The position numbers were made by a program, and so were the translations under genes. 64,000 nt of DNA from DASYLJ01 sp964432595 (lineage in GTDB: Bacteria; Desulfobacterota; Binatia; DP-6), in contig CAYSOF010000004.1 in the NCBI GenBank assembly GCA_964432595.1, forward strand, positions 320,593-384,592, given 5' to 3'. This document shows, piece after piece, positions 45,271-56,602 of this stretch (position 1 is the first letter of the stretch; each line of letters begins with the position of its first letter). The notes beneath the pieces are model-generated. The model was not told the origin of the DNA. It saw only the letters and a program-made list of their open reading frames with translations, and did no database searches.

Positions 45271-46677
45271 ATGGACGCCCGCGTCGTCGAGTTCACCTCG
45301 CTGCTGCGCCAGAACGGCGTCCGCGTCTCGCTGTCCGAGACGATGGACACGTTCCGCGCGCTGAGCGCGGTCGGACTCGCCGACCGCGAGACGGTCCGTG
45401 CGGCGCTGCGCGCGACCGTCGTCAAGCGCTCCGTCGACGTCCCGACGTTCGAGCAGCTGTTCGATCTGTTCTTCTCGGGGCTCGGCGAGGTCATCAAGGA
45501 GGTCGCGCAGGCCACCCAGGCGGCGATGGGCCTCGACGACGAGGCGCTCCAGGAGTTCCTCGAGCAGCTCGAGAAGCTACTGGAAGAGAAGGGGATCGAG
45601 CTCTCACCGCTCGCGCGGGCGCTGCTGAAGGCGGACACCGGCCGCCTCGAGCAGCTCCTGCGCGAAGCCGCCCAGCGCGGCGAGCTGGGGCAGATCCAGC
45701 ACGGCTTCCAGGAAGGACGCTTCACGCACGCGCTCGCGGGTGCGCTCGGGCTGAACGATCTCGGCAACGAGATGGATCGCGTGCGGCGCGAGCTATCCGG
45801 GCAGTCCGAGGAGATGGACAAGCGGCTCGAGGAGTACATCGACCGCCGGATGCGCGACCTCCAAGACCTGCTCAAGTCCACGGTCCGCCAGGAGCTCGAT
45901 CGCCAGGACGTGAACCGCCAGGATCGGCAGGGCCTGCAGACGCTCGCGGAGAAGAGCTTCTTCTACCTCACCGAGGACGAGATGCGCCGCATGCAGGAGG
46001 CGGTCAATAAACTGGCGCAGCGTCTGAAGAACGTCGTCGCGATCCGTCGCCGGCGCGCGCGGCGAGGCAAGTTCGACTCCAGCGAAACGCTGCGCCACAA
46101 CCTGCAGTACGGCGGGGTACCCTTCCGCGTCATCTTCGACCGTAAGCGCAAGGACAAGCCGCAGGTCATGGTGCTCTGCGACGTGTCCGACTCCGTCCGG
46201 AACGTATCGCGGTTCATGTTGCAGTTCGTGTACGCGCTGCAGGACCTCTACTCGAAGGTGCGCAGCTTCATCTTCGTCGACGACGTCGGCGAGGTCACGC
46301 AGCTCTTCACCGAGCATGAGGCGGCCAAGGCGCTCGACCTGGCGCTCAACGGCAACCTCATCAACATCTACGCGCACTCCGACTTCGGACGAGCCTTCCG
46401 CGGATTCCACCGCGACTATGTGTCGTCGGTGAACAAGCGAACCACCGTGATCATCCTCGGCGACGCCAGGAACAACTACAACCTGCCGCACGAGTGGGTC
46501 TTGCGGGAGGTCCAGCAGCGCGCGAAGCAGGTCATCTGGCTCAATCCGGAGAACCGGATGACGTGGGGGTTCGGCGACAGCGAGATGGATCGCTACGCGC
46601 CGTTCTGCACCGTCGTCGAGGAGTGCCGGAACCTGAATCAGCTCTACCGCGTCATCGACCGCCTCGTGACGGTTTAG
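45271..46677 (+). CDS. CoxE-like VWA-domain protein
   Basis: A 468-residue partner of the MoxR ATPase, 8 bp downstream. The N-terminal half is helical and charged (DTGRLEQLLREAAQRG, long Glu/Arg segments about 170-225). The C-terminal half is a VWA domain with a MIDAS-like VLCDVSDSVRNVSRFMLQFVYAL motif and TTVIILGDARNNYN. The family includes CoxE, needed for maturation of CO dehydrogenase, but most members serve unknown complexes. No coxL/M/S genes are here, so the client is unknown. Confidence 0.87.
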   Translation: MDARVVEFTSLLRQNGVRVSLSETMDTFRALSAVGLADRETVRAALRATVVKRSVDVPTFEQLFDLFFSGLGEVIKEVAQATQAAMGLDDEALQEFLEQLEKLLEEKGIELSPLARALLKADTGRLEQLLREAAQRGELGQIQHGFQEGRFTHALAGALGLNDLGNEMDRVRRELSGQSEEMDKRLEEYIDRRMRDLQDLLKSTVRQELDRQDVNRQDRQGLQTLAEKSFFYLTEDEMRRMQEAVNKLAQRLKNVVAIRRRRARRGKFDSSETLRHNLQYGGVPFRVIFDRKRKDKPQVMVLCDVSDSVRNVSRFMLQFVYALQDLYSKVRSFIFVDDVGEVTQLFTEHEAAKALDLALNGNLINIYAHSDFGRAFRGFHRDYVSSVNKRTTVIILGDARNNYNLPHEWVLREVQQRAKQVIWLNPENRMTWGFGDSEMDRYAPFCTVVEECRNLNQLYRVIDRLVTV

Positions 46678-46726
46678 CCGCCCTTGGATTGACCTCCCGT
46701 CGGCGAGCCTTCACAATGCAACAGCG

Positions 46727-47242
46727 ATGAATCGCGAGGATTTCATTCTGATGACGGTGGGCGGGCTGACGCTCGACCCGGTCACGAAGACGCCGATCGT
46801 CATCCTCCGCGACCCCGAGAACAAACTGAATCTGCCCATCTGGATCGGCCTGCTCGAAGCCACGTCGATGGCGACCGAGCTCGAAGGCATCAAGATGGCG
46901 CGCCCCATGACGCACGACCTCCTGCGCACCGTCCTCGAGCAGATGAACGCGACGGTCGAGTGGGTGGACGTCACCGAGCTCAAAGACAATACGTACTTCG
47001 CCCTGATCTATCTGCGCGCCGGCGATCGCCAGATCACGATCGACGCGCGGCCCTCCGATGCGATCAGCCTGGCACTGCGCACCAAGAGCCCGATCTACGT
47101 GGCCAAGGCGGTGCTCGAGGCGTCGAGCGTGCTGCAGCAGATGGAGGAGGGGAAGGAGCAGGACCTCTCCAACGTGTCGCGCGACAAGTGGGCCGAGATT
47201 CTCGAGAAGATGTCGCCCGACGACTTCAAGTACAAGATGTAG
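46727..47242 (+). CDS. bifunctional nuclease family protein (DUF151)
   Basis: A 171-residue protein with the DUF151/BFN fold: VGGLTLDPVTKTPIVILRD, LPIWIGLLEATSMATELEGIKMARPMTHDLL, VEWVDVTELKDNTYFALIYLR and IDARPSDAISLALRTKSPIYVAKAVLE. A plant homologue has RNase/DNase activity; the bacterial role is generally undefined. Six bases separate it from the TPR protein, suggesting co-transcription. Confidence 0.9.
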   Translation: MNREDFILMTVGGLTLDPVTKTPIVILRDPENKLNLPIWIGLLEATSMATELEGIKMARPMTHDLLRTVLEQMNATVEWVDVTELKDNTYFALIYLRAGDRQITIDARPSDAISLALRTKSPIYVAKAVLEASSVLQQMEEGKEQDLSNVSRDKWAEILEKMSPDDFKYKM

Positions 47243-47248
47243 GCCTGC

Positions 47249-47953
47249 ATGCCGCCGCCGTCTCAGCGCATAAAGATCGATCGCAAATCCCTCCGCGAAC
47301 CGGACGAGTTCCAGACGCTTTCGACGCAAGCTGCGTCGTGGGCCACGCAGAATCAGAATCTGCTCTGGGGCGTCGGCATTGGTCTCGCGGCAATCGCGCT
47401 CATCGGCCTGGGCATCGGCTGGTACCGAGCGCGTCAGGCCGAAGCCGGCGCCGTCCGCTTCCAGGCCGCACACGCCGAGTTCCTCGAGCAGAAATATCAG
47501 GCGGCTGCCGAGTCCTTCGCTGGTCTCGGACGCGACTACGGCAGCACGCCGTTCGGCCGACTTTCCCAGCTGTACCGCGGTCATTCGCTGCTTCGCGGCG
47601 GCGACGCCGCGGGCGCCGCCACGGCGTACGGCGAGTACCTGGCCAGCTCGCCCGAGACCGAGTACCTGCGCCAGGAAGCGCTCACGGGCCTCGGAGCGGC
47701 TCGCGAAGCCACCGGCGACACCAACGGTGCCGTGGACGCGTACACGCAGGCCGCGGAGATCAGCGGACCGTTCCGTCAGGATGCACGGCTCGCCATGGCG
47801 CGTCTCGCCGAAACATCGGGCAAGCCCGACGAGGCGAAGAAGATCTACATGACGCTCCTGCAGGAGAACCCGACTCCTGCGGTCCGCGCGCTGCTCGAGA
47901 CGAAGATTCCGAGCGAAGTCGCCGCTGCCGGCGCGGCCGCCGGGCTCCCGTAG
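47249..47953 (+). CDS. membrane-anchored tetratricopeptide protein (YfgM-like)
   Basis: A 234-residue protein with one transmembrane helix near the N-terminus (about 38-58, LLWGVGIGLAAIALIGLGIGW) and a periplasmic region of TPR helices: KYQAAAESFAGLGRDYG, GRLSQLYRGHSLLRGGDAAGAATAYGEYL and QEALTGLGAAREATGDTNGAVDAYTQAAE. Topology and length resemble YfgM, an ancillary chaperone of the Sec translocon. The assignment is by architecture, so moderate. Confidence 0.75.
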   Translation: MPPPSQRIKIDRKSLREPDEFQTLSTQAASWATQNQNLLWGVGIGLAAIALIGLGIGWYRARQAEAGAVRFQAAHAEFLEQKYQAAAESFAGLGRDYGSTPFGRLSQLYRGHSLLRGGDAAGAATAYGEYLASSPETEYLRQEALTGLGAAREATGDTNGAVDAYTQAAEISGPFRQDARLAMARLAETSGKPDEAKKIYMTLLQENPTPAVRALLETKIPSEVAAAGAAAGLP

Positions 47954-48068
47954 TGCGCAACTTTCCCTCCGGAAGCACGCCGACGCGCGACGTCCGATAA
48001 GACACGTTATGTCAACTTTTATGGTGGGTGGCTCCGGGGGGCCGCCGCGGTCGATCTGAACGCGGCGG

Positions 48069-49874
48069 ATGCGGCGTACGCCACCGCTGTTCGTCCTGTT
48101 CGGCATCCTGTCGAGCCTGGCGCCGCTGACGGCGCTCGCTGCGCCACCCACCGTCGTCTATCTGCTGCTCGACACGACGCGCGGCGACCGCGTGCCCGCC
48201 CTCACGCCGACGCTCGATCGCCTCGCGGCGGACGGCATCCGGTTCGCGCGTCACTACGCGAACTCGCACGCGACCCGGCCGTCGATGCCGCAGCTCATGT
48301 CCGGGCGCTACTACCACCAGAACGTGTTGCGCGAGTTCACGCCCGACGAACACCCGCGCGAGTTCCCGTTCAGCAAGCCCGATCCGACGGCGATCCTGCT
48401 CCCGGACCTGCTCCGACGCAGCGGCTGGCAGCTGCTCGGCGTCAGCGCGCATCCGTGGGTCACGGCGGACAGCGCGTTCGGCCGTCCGTTCGACAGCCTC
48501 GAGCTACTCCCGGCGCCGCCGCGCGAAGGACACGCCGACGCCGCACGCGTCGTGGACGCCGGGATCGCGGCCTGGAAGCGCCGCGATCCGTCGCGGCCGC
48601 TGTTTCTCTACCTGCACTTCATGGACGCCCACATGCCGCGCTTCCTGCGGCCCGGCGAAACGCTCGACCTCGGCGACGGCGAGCGGTTCCGCGACGACGG
48701 CGAGCCGGCCTTCGATCGTCGGCGACGCCGCTGGGATCGGGCCGACGCGACCGACTTCACGCCGCTCGACGTGCGCTGGTTCACGGCCGTCTACGATCAG
48801 CGCGTGCGCTACATGGACGCACAGATCGGGCGGCTCCTCGACGCGCTCCGCGCCGCGGATCCCGGGCTCGCGAACACGCTCGTCGTGGTCACCGCGGATC
48901 ACGGCGAAGAGCTCGGCGAAGACGGTCGCACCGACCACACGGACTCGCTCGCCGAGGCGGTCCAGCACGTTCCGTGGATCATGAGCGGCGCCGGGATCGC
49001 CGGCGGGCAGGTCGCGCGTCGCTATACCGAGCACGTCGACGTGATGCCCACCCTGCTCGCTCGTCTCGGGGTCGCCCTGCCCGCGGGCGTCCACACCGAC
49101 GGCCGCGCGCAGCTCGCCGGCGACGGGCGGCAGTGCGACGCATGCGGCAAGACCGCCGTCTACTACGCATGGGAAGAGTATCGGGCGGTCCGGACGGGGC
49201 GCCGCCTGCTGCGCGAGGAACGTCCCGCCGACGGACTGCGCGCCCGCTGCGAGGGCCCTCGCCACGTCTACGACGTCTCGCCCGATCGCCTCGTCGTGCT
49301 GGTCGACGACGGCCGCGCGCCACGGCTCGGCGCCGCACTCGCGAGCCGACTCGACGAACGCGAGCGGACGTTCCTCGCGACACGCTACGGGACGCCGGCG
49401 CGGAGCTTCGTCATGCGGTCCCCCTTCTGGTCCGTCGGCGAGATGCCGGGCTGCGCGCGGATCGGGGCGGAGACGACCCGGGCCGACCTGTCGGCAACCG
49501 GTTGGACGTGGACGGGCCGCGGCGCGACCATCCTCCGCGGCGAGTCGACCTTGCCCGTCACCCTGGCGATTCCCGATCAGGAGTACGGCGTGGACGTCGC
49601 CGTCGTACCGATCGCGTCCATGCCGTGGCTGTTCGGGTTCGAGCGCTGGCTCCGGAAGAGCTTTCTGCCCGACGCCGCCACGGCCTGGATACCGCTTGGA
49701 ACCCACCGCGCGATCGACGGACGCCTGCGCCTCGCCCTGCCGCCGAGCGCGGGAACCGGCAACCACGTCCTGGGCCTCCGTCTGACGCCTCCGGGAGCCG
49801 AGCCGGGGGCCGGGGCGCCCACCCAGGATCCGGCGATGCGGGAGCGCTTGAAGGCCCTCGGCTACGTCCAGTGA
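48069..49874 (+). CDS. exported sulfatase-like hydrolase of the alkaline phosphatase superfamily
   Basis: A 601-residue protein with a signal peptide (MRRTPPLFVLFGILSSLAPLTALA). Metal-binding VVYLLLDTTRGD, TPTLDRLAADGIRFARHYA and VVVTADHGEELGEDGRTDHTDSLAEAVQHVP place it in the sulfatase/AlkP superfamily. The sulfatase Cys-x-Pro-Ser-Arg signature is replaced: the aligned stretch is ATRPSMPQLMSGR, with Thr69 where the formylglycine Cys would be and Met for Arg. A Thr nucleophile points to phosphate or phosphodiester chemistry rather than formylglycine-dependent sulfate hydrolysis. First gene of the sulfur/glycan cluster; a GTG-start sulfotransferase gene follows. Confidence 0.82.
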   Translation: MRRTPPLFVLFGILSSLAPLTALAAPPTVVYLLLDTTRGDRVPALTPTLDRLAADGIRFARHYANSHATRPSMPQLMSGRYYHQNVLREFTPDEHPREFPFSKPDPTAILLPDLLRRSGWQLLGVSAHPWVTADSAFGRPFDSLELLPAPPREGHADAARVVDAGIAAWKRRDPSRPLFLYLHFMDAHMPRFLRPGETLDLGDGERFRDDGEPAFDRRRRRWDRADATDFTPLDVRWFTAVYDQRVRYMDAQIGRLLDALRAADPGLANTLVVVTADHGEELGEDGRTDHTDSLAEAVQHVPWIMSGAGIAGGQVARRYTEHVDVMPTLLARLGVALPAGVHTDGRAQLAGDGRQCDACGKTAVYYAWEEYRAVRTGRRLLREERPADGLRARCEGPRHVYDVSPDRLVVLVDDGRAPRLGAALASRLDERERTFLATRYGTPARSFVMRSPFWSVGEMPGCARIGAETTRADLSATGWTWTGRGATILRGESTLPVTLAIPDQEYGVDVAVVPIASMPWLFGFERWLRKSFLPDAATAWIPLGTHRAIDGRLRLALPPSAGTGNHVLGLRLTPPGAEPGAGAPTQDPAMRERLKALGYVQ

Positions 49875-49878
49875 CCGC

Positions 49879-50757
49879 GTGACAACGCCCCTCGCGGGCG
49901 ATACAGCAAGGCCCGTGCTGGGCCTGCCATGGCTCGACCGTCCCACCTTCATCATCGGGTGCGGGCGCTCGGGGACCACGATCCTCGGGACGGTGTTGTC
50001 GCATCATCCCGCGGTCACCTACCTGAACGAGCCGCGCGAGCTGTGGGTCCGCTGTACGCCCGCGGCCGACATCTGGAGCCCCGAGGCACGCGCCCGCGGC
50101 GGATCCCTGGCACTCGATGCCGCGGCCGCGAGCTGGGCCACGCGACGGCGCCTTCGCCGCCTGCTCGCACGACGGGTTGCCCGCAGCGGACGTTCCCGGC
50201 TCGTCGAGAAGCTGCCGATCAACAGCTTCCGCCTCGGCTTCATCGACGCCGCCCTGCCCGACGCGCGCTACGTCCACATCGTCCGCGACGGCGTCGAGGT
50301 GGCGCGCTCGATCGCACACTGGTGCCGCGACAAGGAGTGGTTCGGCGCGGACGACTACAAGTGGAAGCTCCTCGTCGCATACGCGGAGCGGCAGGCGCGC
50401 TATCGCGAGCTTGCCGCACTGTGCCGGGACGACTATGCGCGCGGCCTGCTCGAGTGGCGGCTCAGCGAGGACGCGGCGCTCGAGTTTCTCGCGGTGCTCC
50501 CAGCATCGCGCCACCTGCAGGTCCGCTACGAGGAGTTCGTGCGCGCGCCGGGCGACGTCCTGGCCCACATCGAGCGGTTCCTCGATCTCGAGCACTCCGT
50601 CGCGGCACGCCGCTTCGCGGAGACCGACGTGACCGGTCCGTCGCGTCCACCCGCGGCGCCGCCCGACCCCGTGCTCACCGAACGCATCGCCGGACCGTTG
50701 CTCCGCCGGCTCGGCTACCGTCACGACGATGCCGCCGCGGTGAGCCCGTCCGCCTGA
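49879..50757 (+). CDS. sulfotransferase family protein
   Basis: A 292-residue PAPS-dependent sulfotransferase. The 5'-phosphosulfate loop is FIIGCGRSGTTILGTVL (about 20-36) and the 3'-phosphate site is YVHIVRDGVEVARSIAHW. KLPINSFRLGFIDAALP is a conserved family block. Acceptor unknown; given its neighbours, a glycan or glycolipid hydroxyl is likely. GTG start 4 bp after the preceding stop. Confidence 0.88.
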   Translation: MTTPLAGDTARPVLGLPWLDRPTFIIGCGRSGTTILGTVLSHHPAVTYLNEPRELWVRCTPAADIWSPEARARGGSLALDAAAASWATRRRLRRLLARRVARSGRSRLVEKLPINSFRLGFIDAALPDARYVHIVRDGVEVARSIAHWCRDKEWFGADDYKWKLLVAYAERQARYRELAALCRDDYARGLLEWRLSEDAALEFLAVLPASRHLQVRYEEFVRAPGDVLAHIERFLDLEHSVAARRFAETDVTGPSRPPAAPPDPVLTERIAGPLLRRLGYRHDDAAAVSPSA

Positions 50758-50763
50758 GGCACC

Positions 50764-52377
50764 ATGTCGCGACCCGTGGTCATCGTCAGCCTCGACGGCG
50801 GCGCCTTCCCGATCCTGGACCGGCTGATCGCCGCGGGGGACATGCCGACGCTCGCCGCGATGGTGCGCGACGGCGCGCGCGGCGTGCTCCGCTCGAGCAT
50901 CCCGCCGATCACGCCCGTCGCGTGGACGTCGTTCCTCACCGGCAAGCGCCCCGGCAAGCACGGCATCTACGACTTCCGCATCTACGATCCGGCCGGCTAC
51001 CGAGACGCGTTCGTCACGAGCCGCGCCGTTCGCGACGCCACGCTGGGCGAGCTGCTCACCGCGGCAGGCAAGCGCGTCGCCATCGTGAACCTGCCGATGA
51101 TGTACCCGCCACCCGAGAACGCGGGCACGGTCGTGTCCGGGTTCGACACGCCGTCGACGGCGGCGGCCTTCACCCACCCGCCGGCGTTGCGCGACCGCAT
51201 CCTCGAGGCGATGCCCGACTACGGATTTGTCGCGACCGTCGACGGACCGCTCACCGCGGCGATCGACGACGCCACCTTCGCTCGCTTCGCGGACGCCGCC
51301 GAGCGGTCCATCGAGCAGCGCGACACCGTCGCGCGGATGCTGCTGGCCGACGGTCCGTGGGACGCGTTCGTGCTGCATCACCAGGACACCGACGCCCTGC
51401 AACACAAGCTCTGGCACGCGCTCATGACCGACGCCGAGCCGGTGCGCTGGGAGCGACTGCGCGCGGTGTATCGACGCCTCGATGCGCACCTGGCCGCGGT
51501 CTTCGACGCCGCGCCACCCGAGGCGCTCCGTCTGATCGTGTCGGATCACGGCTTCGGCCCACACCATGGGCGCGTCTTTCCAAACGTCCTCCTGCGAAAA
51601 TGGGGCTACATCAGCCAGCCCGGACGGTGGCGCGCGAAGCTCGAACGCTCCGTACGGAAGCGGCTCACGTCGCTCGGGATGGCGGACGCGGAGGCGCCGA
51701 AGAACGGACGGTGGGAGGTACGCGTGCGCGAGCACGGCTTCGCGAGCGCCCTGCCCGTGCGCTGGGACGCCACGCGCGCCTACGTCGCCACCGCCGAGAT
51801 ATACGGGATGCTCTACCTGAACCTGCGCGGACGCGAGCCCGAGGGCATCGTCGAGCCGGCTGACGCCGAAGGGCTGCTCCACGAGCTCGCGGAGAAGCTC
51901 CGCGGTGTGCGGGATCCGCACGACGGGTCGGCGGTATTCACGGACGTACTGCGCGGCACGGAGGTCGATCCGGTCGACGTCCACGGCCGGCGTCCCGATC
52001 TGGTGCTGGTGCCGCGCGCCGATCTGACAGTCTCGCGCGACCTCAACGATCGGCTCTGGATCGAGCGGTACGACGCCGAGCTCGGGACGCACCGGCCGGA
52101 AGGGATCCTCCTCGCCGCCGGCCCCGGCGTGCCGGCGACGGCGCTCGAGCGGGCCGTCGATCTGGTCGACCTCCTGCCGACCGTGCTCGCCGCCTCGGGC
52201 GTGCCGGTTCCCGACGACGTCGACGGCCGACTCCTCGCGGAGCTATTCGAGACGCCGCCGGCGATGGAACGGGTCGCAGCGGGTCCACGCGACGGAGCGA
52301 AGCCCGGCGCCGGCCTTTCGGCGGAAGAAGAAGACGACGTCGCGGAACGGCTGCGGGCGCTCGGCTATCTCGCATGA
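50764..52377 (+). CDS. AlkP-superfamily phosphohydrolase/phosphomutase
   Basis: A 537-residue protein of the type I phosphodiesterase / predicted AlkP phosphohydrolase group (COG3379-like). Metal and nucleophile blocks: VVIVSLDGGAFPILDRLIAAGDMPTL, PPITPVAWTSFLTGKRPGKHGIYDF, HHQDTDALQHKLWH and LIVSDHGFGPHHGRVFPNVLL. No signal peptide is evident, so a cytoplasmic or peripheral location is likely. Substrate unknown. The C-terminal tail ERLRALGYLA echoes the end of the upstream sulfatase-like protein. Overlaps the next gene by 4 bp. Confidence 0.87.
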   Translation: MSRPVVIVSLDGGAFPILDRLIAAGDMPTLAAMVRDGARGVLRSSIPPITPVAWTSFLTGKRPGKHGIYDFRIYDPAGYRDAFVTSRAVRDATLGELLTAAGKRVAIVNLPMMYPPPENAGTVVSGFDTPSTAAAFTHPPALRDRILEAMPDYGFVATVDGPLTAAIDDATFARFADAAERSIEQRDTVARMLLADGPWDAFVLHHQDTDALQHKLWHALMTDAEPVRWERLRAVYRRLDAHLAAVFDAAPPEALRLIVSDHGFGPHHGRVFPNVLLRKWGYISQPGRWRAKLERSVRKRLTSLGMADAEAPKNGRWEVRVREHGFASALPVRWDATRAYVATAEIYGMLYLNLRGREPEGIVEPADAEGLLHELAEKLRGVRDPHDGSAVFTDVLRGTEVDPVDVHGRRPDLVLVPRADLTVSRDLNDRLWIERYDAELGTHRPEGILLAAGPGVPATALERAVDLVDLLPTVLAASGVPVPDDVDGRLLAELFETPPAMERVAAGPRDGAKPGAGLSAEEEDDVAERLRALGYLA

Positions 52378-53474
52378 GCGGGACGCGGCCGCGCGTCAGC
52401 GTCGTCATCCCCGTCTACAACCTGCGGACCTTCCTTCCCGAGGCGATCGACTCGGCGCTGGCCCAGACCGTCCCCGTCGAGGTGGTCGTCGTCGACGACG
52501 GCTCGACCGACGGAAGCGGCGACGTCGCCGCGCGCTACGGCGACCGCGTTCGCGTCGTCCGGCAGGAGAACCGCGGACTGTCCGCGGCGCGCAATACCGG
52601 TATCGCTCATGCGACGGGCGACCTCCTCCAGTTCCTCGACGCCGACGATCGCATTCTCCCGGACAAGGCGGCGACGGCGATCGCCGTATTCGACGCCGAC
52701 CCGCGCGCCGGCGTCGTCTACAGCGGCTGCCGGTTCATCGACGAGGCAAACCGCGTGCTGCCACAGCATGGATGGTCGCGCGACGAGGGCGCCGTCCTGC
52801 CACGCCTCGTCCTCGGCAATCTGATCAATCCGGTCGCGGCGATCGTGCGCCGGGAGCTCGTGGAGGCCACGGGCGGCTTCGACGTGACGCTGACGTCGCT
52901 CGAGGACTGGGACGTGTGGCTCCGCATCACACGCGACGGGGCGCTCTGGCGCTGCGTCGACCGGCCGCTCGCCGAGTACCGCGTGCGCGACGCCGGCATG
53001 CACCAGAACGTCCGCCGCATGCGCGAGAACCGCGTGCGCGTCCTCGACAAGCTCTTCACCGGGCCGCCGCTCCCGGCCGAAGTTCAGGCGCTGCGGCCGC
53101 GGGCGTATCAGAATGCCTGGCTGCTCGCGGCCTGCCTGCACTATGCGACCGGTGACTTCGCAGGCGGGGCGCACGCGTTCCACGAAGCCGTCCGGGCGCG
53201 GCCGGCCATGCTCGGCGAACGCGAGACCGTCCGCCTGATGGCGCGCTGGTGCCTGCCGCTCGGAGAGCAGCGCGAGGCCGAGGTGGTCGCCCGGTGGCGG
53301 ACCATCGGCGCCCTGCTCCGGCGGATGCTCGACGACCTGTTCGCCACGCCCGACCTCGAGCACGCGATCCGCGCCTTGCGAGGCACGGCACGACGGACGG
53401 TGTGGGCGACCATCGCCCGGCTCGCGCGCAAGCGCGCGGGCGGCGTCATGCGCGGCATCCGGAACGCTCCGTAG
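52374..53474 (+). CDS. family 2 glycosyltransferase
   Basis: A 366-residue GT-A enzyme: VSVVIPVYNLRTFLPEAIDSALAQTVPVEVVVVDDGSTDGSG, LSAARNTGIAHATGDLLQFLDADDRI (DxD-type DADD), and an acceptor-side LTSLEDWDVWLRI motif with the probable ED catalytic base. C-terminal about 130 residues are helical. Donor and acceptor unknown; cluster context suggests extracellular or lipid-linked glycan assembly. Confidence 0.92.
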   Translation: MSGTRPRVSVVIPVYNLRTFLPEAIDSALAQTVPVEVVVVDDGSTDGSGDVAARYGDRVRVVRQENRGLSAARNTGIAHATGDLLQFLDADDRILPDKAATAIAVFDADPRAGVVYSGCRFIDEANRVLPQHGWSRDEGAVLPRLVLGNLINPVAAIVRRELVEATGGFDVTLTSLEDWDVWLRITRDGALWRCVDRPLAEYRVRDAGMHQNVRRMRENRVRVLDKLFTGPPLPAEVQALRPRAYQNAWLLAACLHYATGDFAGGAHAFHEAVRARPAMLGERETVRLMARWCLPLGEQREAEVVARWRTIGALLRRMLDDLFATPDLEHAIRALRGTARRTVWATIARLARKRAGGVMRGIRNAP

Positions 53475-54437
53475 GTGCCTGGACTCGCAGGGGGTTTGCA
53501 GTGTATGCCTCCGCGTCCCCACGGCATGATGACGAACGGCGCCACTGGGCAGGCTGCGCCTGCGATCTCCGTCATCATCCCCGCCCACAACCGGGCGGCG
53601 CGCCTCCCGGCGGTGCTCGACAGCGTCTTCATACAGGCCGATTGCCCACCCTTCGAGGTCGTCGTCGTCGACGACGCCTCGACGGACGACACCGCGGCCG
53701 CCGTCCGCTCGCCGGCTCGGCTCGTCAGTCTCGAGCGCAACGTCGGCGTCGCCACGGCTCGGCAGCGCGGCGCCGAGGCCGCCCGCGGCACCCTGCTGGC
53801 CTTCCACGACTCGGACGACTTCATGCTCCCCGGCCGGCTGGGTACGCTCGCGCGCCTGATGGCGGCGCAGCCCGAGCTCGGCGCGGTCTACGCGAACGGC
53901 GTCGTCGAGCGCGACGGCCACCCGACCGGTCGCCTCATCGTCCCGGACCCGCTCGCCCGTCGACTCGACGGAATGCGCTTCGGTGTCCGCGAGATCTTCC
54001 GCCGCCAGCTGCCCGTCTACCTGCAGACCGCGCTCATCCGGCGCGCGGTGTTCGAGGCGATCGGCGGCTTCGACACGTCGCTCGCGCGCCACGCGGACCT
54101 CGAGCTGACGTGCCGTCTGGTGCTCGCGGCCCCCGCCCTGTTCGTCGACCGGGCGGTGTTCCGCTATCAGCTCCACGGCGACAACCAGACGCGGGACCTC
54201 GTGCGACTGCGCGAAGGGCTCGTCGAGGTGATGCGCCGGCTGCGCGAGCGGCGGCCCGACGCCGTCGCCGCGATCGGCTCCGGATGGTTCCGTCGGCGGC
54301 AGGCGAAGCACCTCTATCGCATCGCCCGATTGCGCCGCCGGACGGGCGACATCGAACCCGCCGGACGGGCCATTCGCGAGGCCGTGGCCCTCGAGCCGCT
54401 GTCGCTACGCTATCGCTGGCTCAGCTGGCGGATCTAG
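53475..54437 (+). CDS. family 2 glycosyltransferase
   Basis: A 320-residue GT-A enzyme: ISVIIPAHNRAARLPAVLDSVF, FEVVVVDDASTDDTAA, VATARQRGAEAARGTLLAFHDSDDFML and FDTSLARHADLELTCRL. The GTG at 53475, directly after the previous stop, gives about 30 residues before the conserved core; ATG 53505 or 53526 are shorter alternatives with weaker coupling. Paralogue of the preceding gene in general type but not a recent duplicate. Confidence 0.9.
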   Translation: MPGLAGGLQCMPPRPHGMMTNGATGQAAPAISVIIPAHNRAARLPAVLDSVFIQADCPPFEVVVVDDASTDDTAAAVRSPARLVSLERNVGVATARQRGAEAARGTLLAFHDSDDFMLPGRLGTLARLMAAQPELGAVYANGVVERDGHPTGRLIVPDPLARRLDGMRFGVREIFRRQLPVYLQTALIRRAVFEAIGGFDTSLARHADLELTCRLVLAAPALFVDRAVFRYQLHGDNQTRDLVRLREGLVEVMRRLRERRPDAVAAIGSGWFRRRQAKHLYRIARLRRRTGDIEPAGRAIREAVALEPLSLRYRWLSWRI

Positions 54438-56586
<2,149 letters not shown>

Positions 56587-56602
<16 letters not shown>

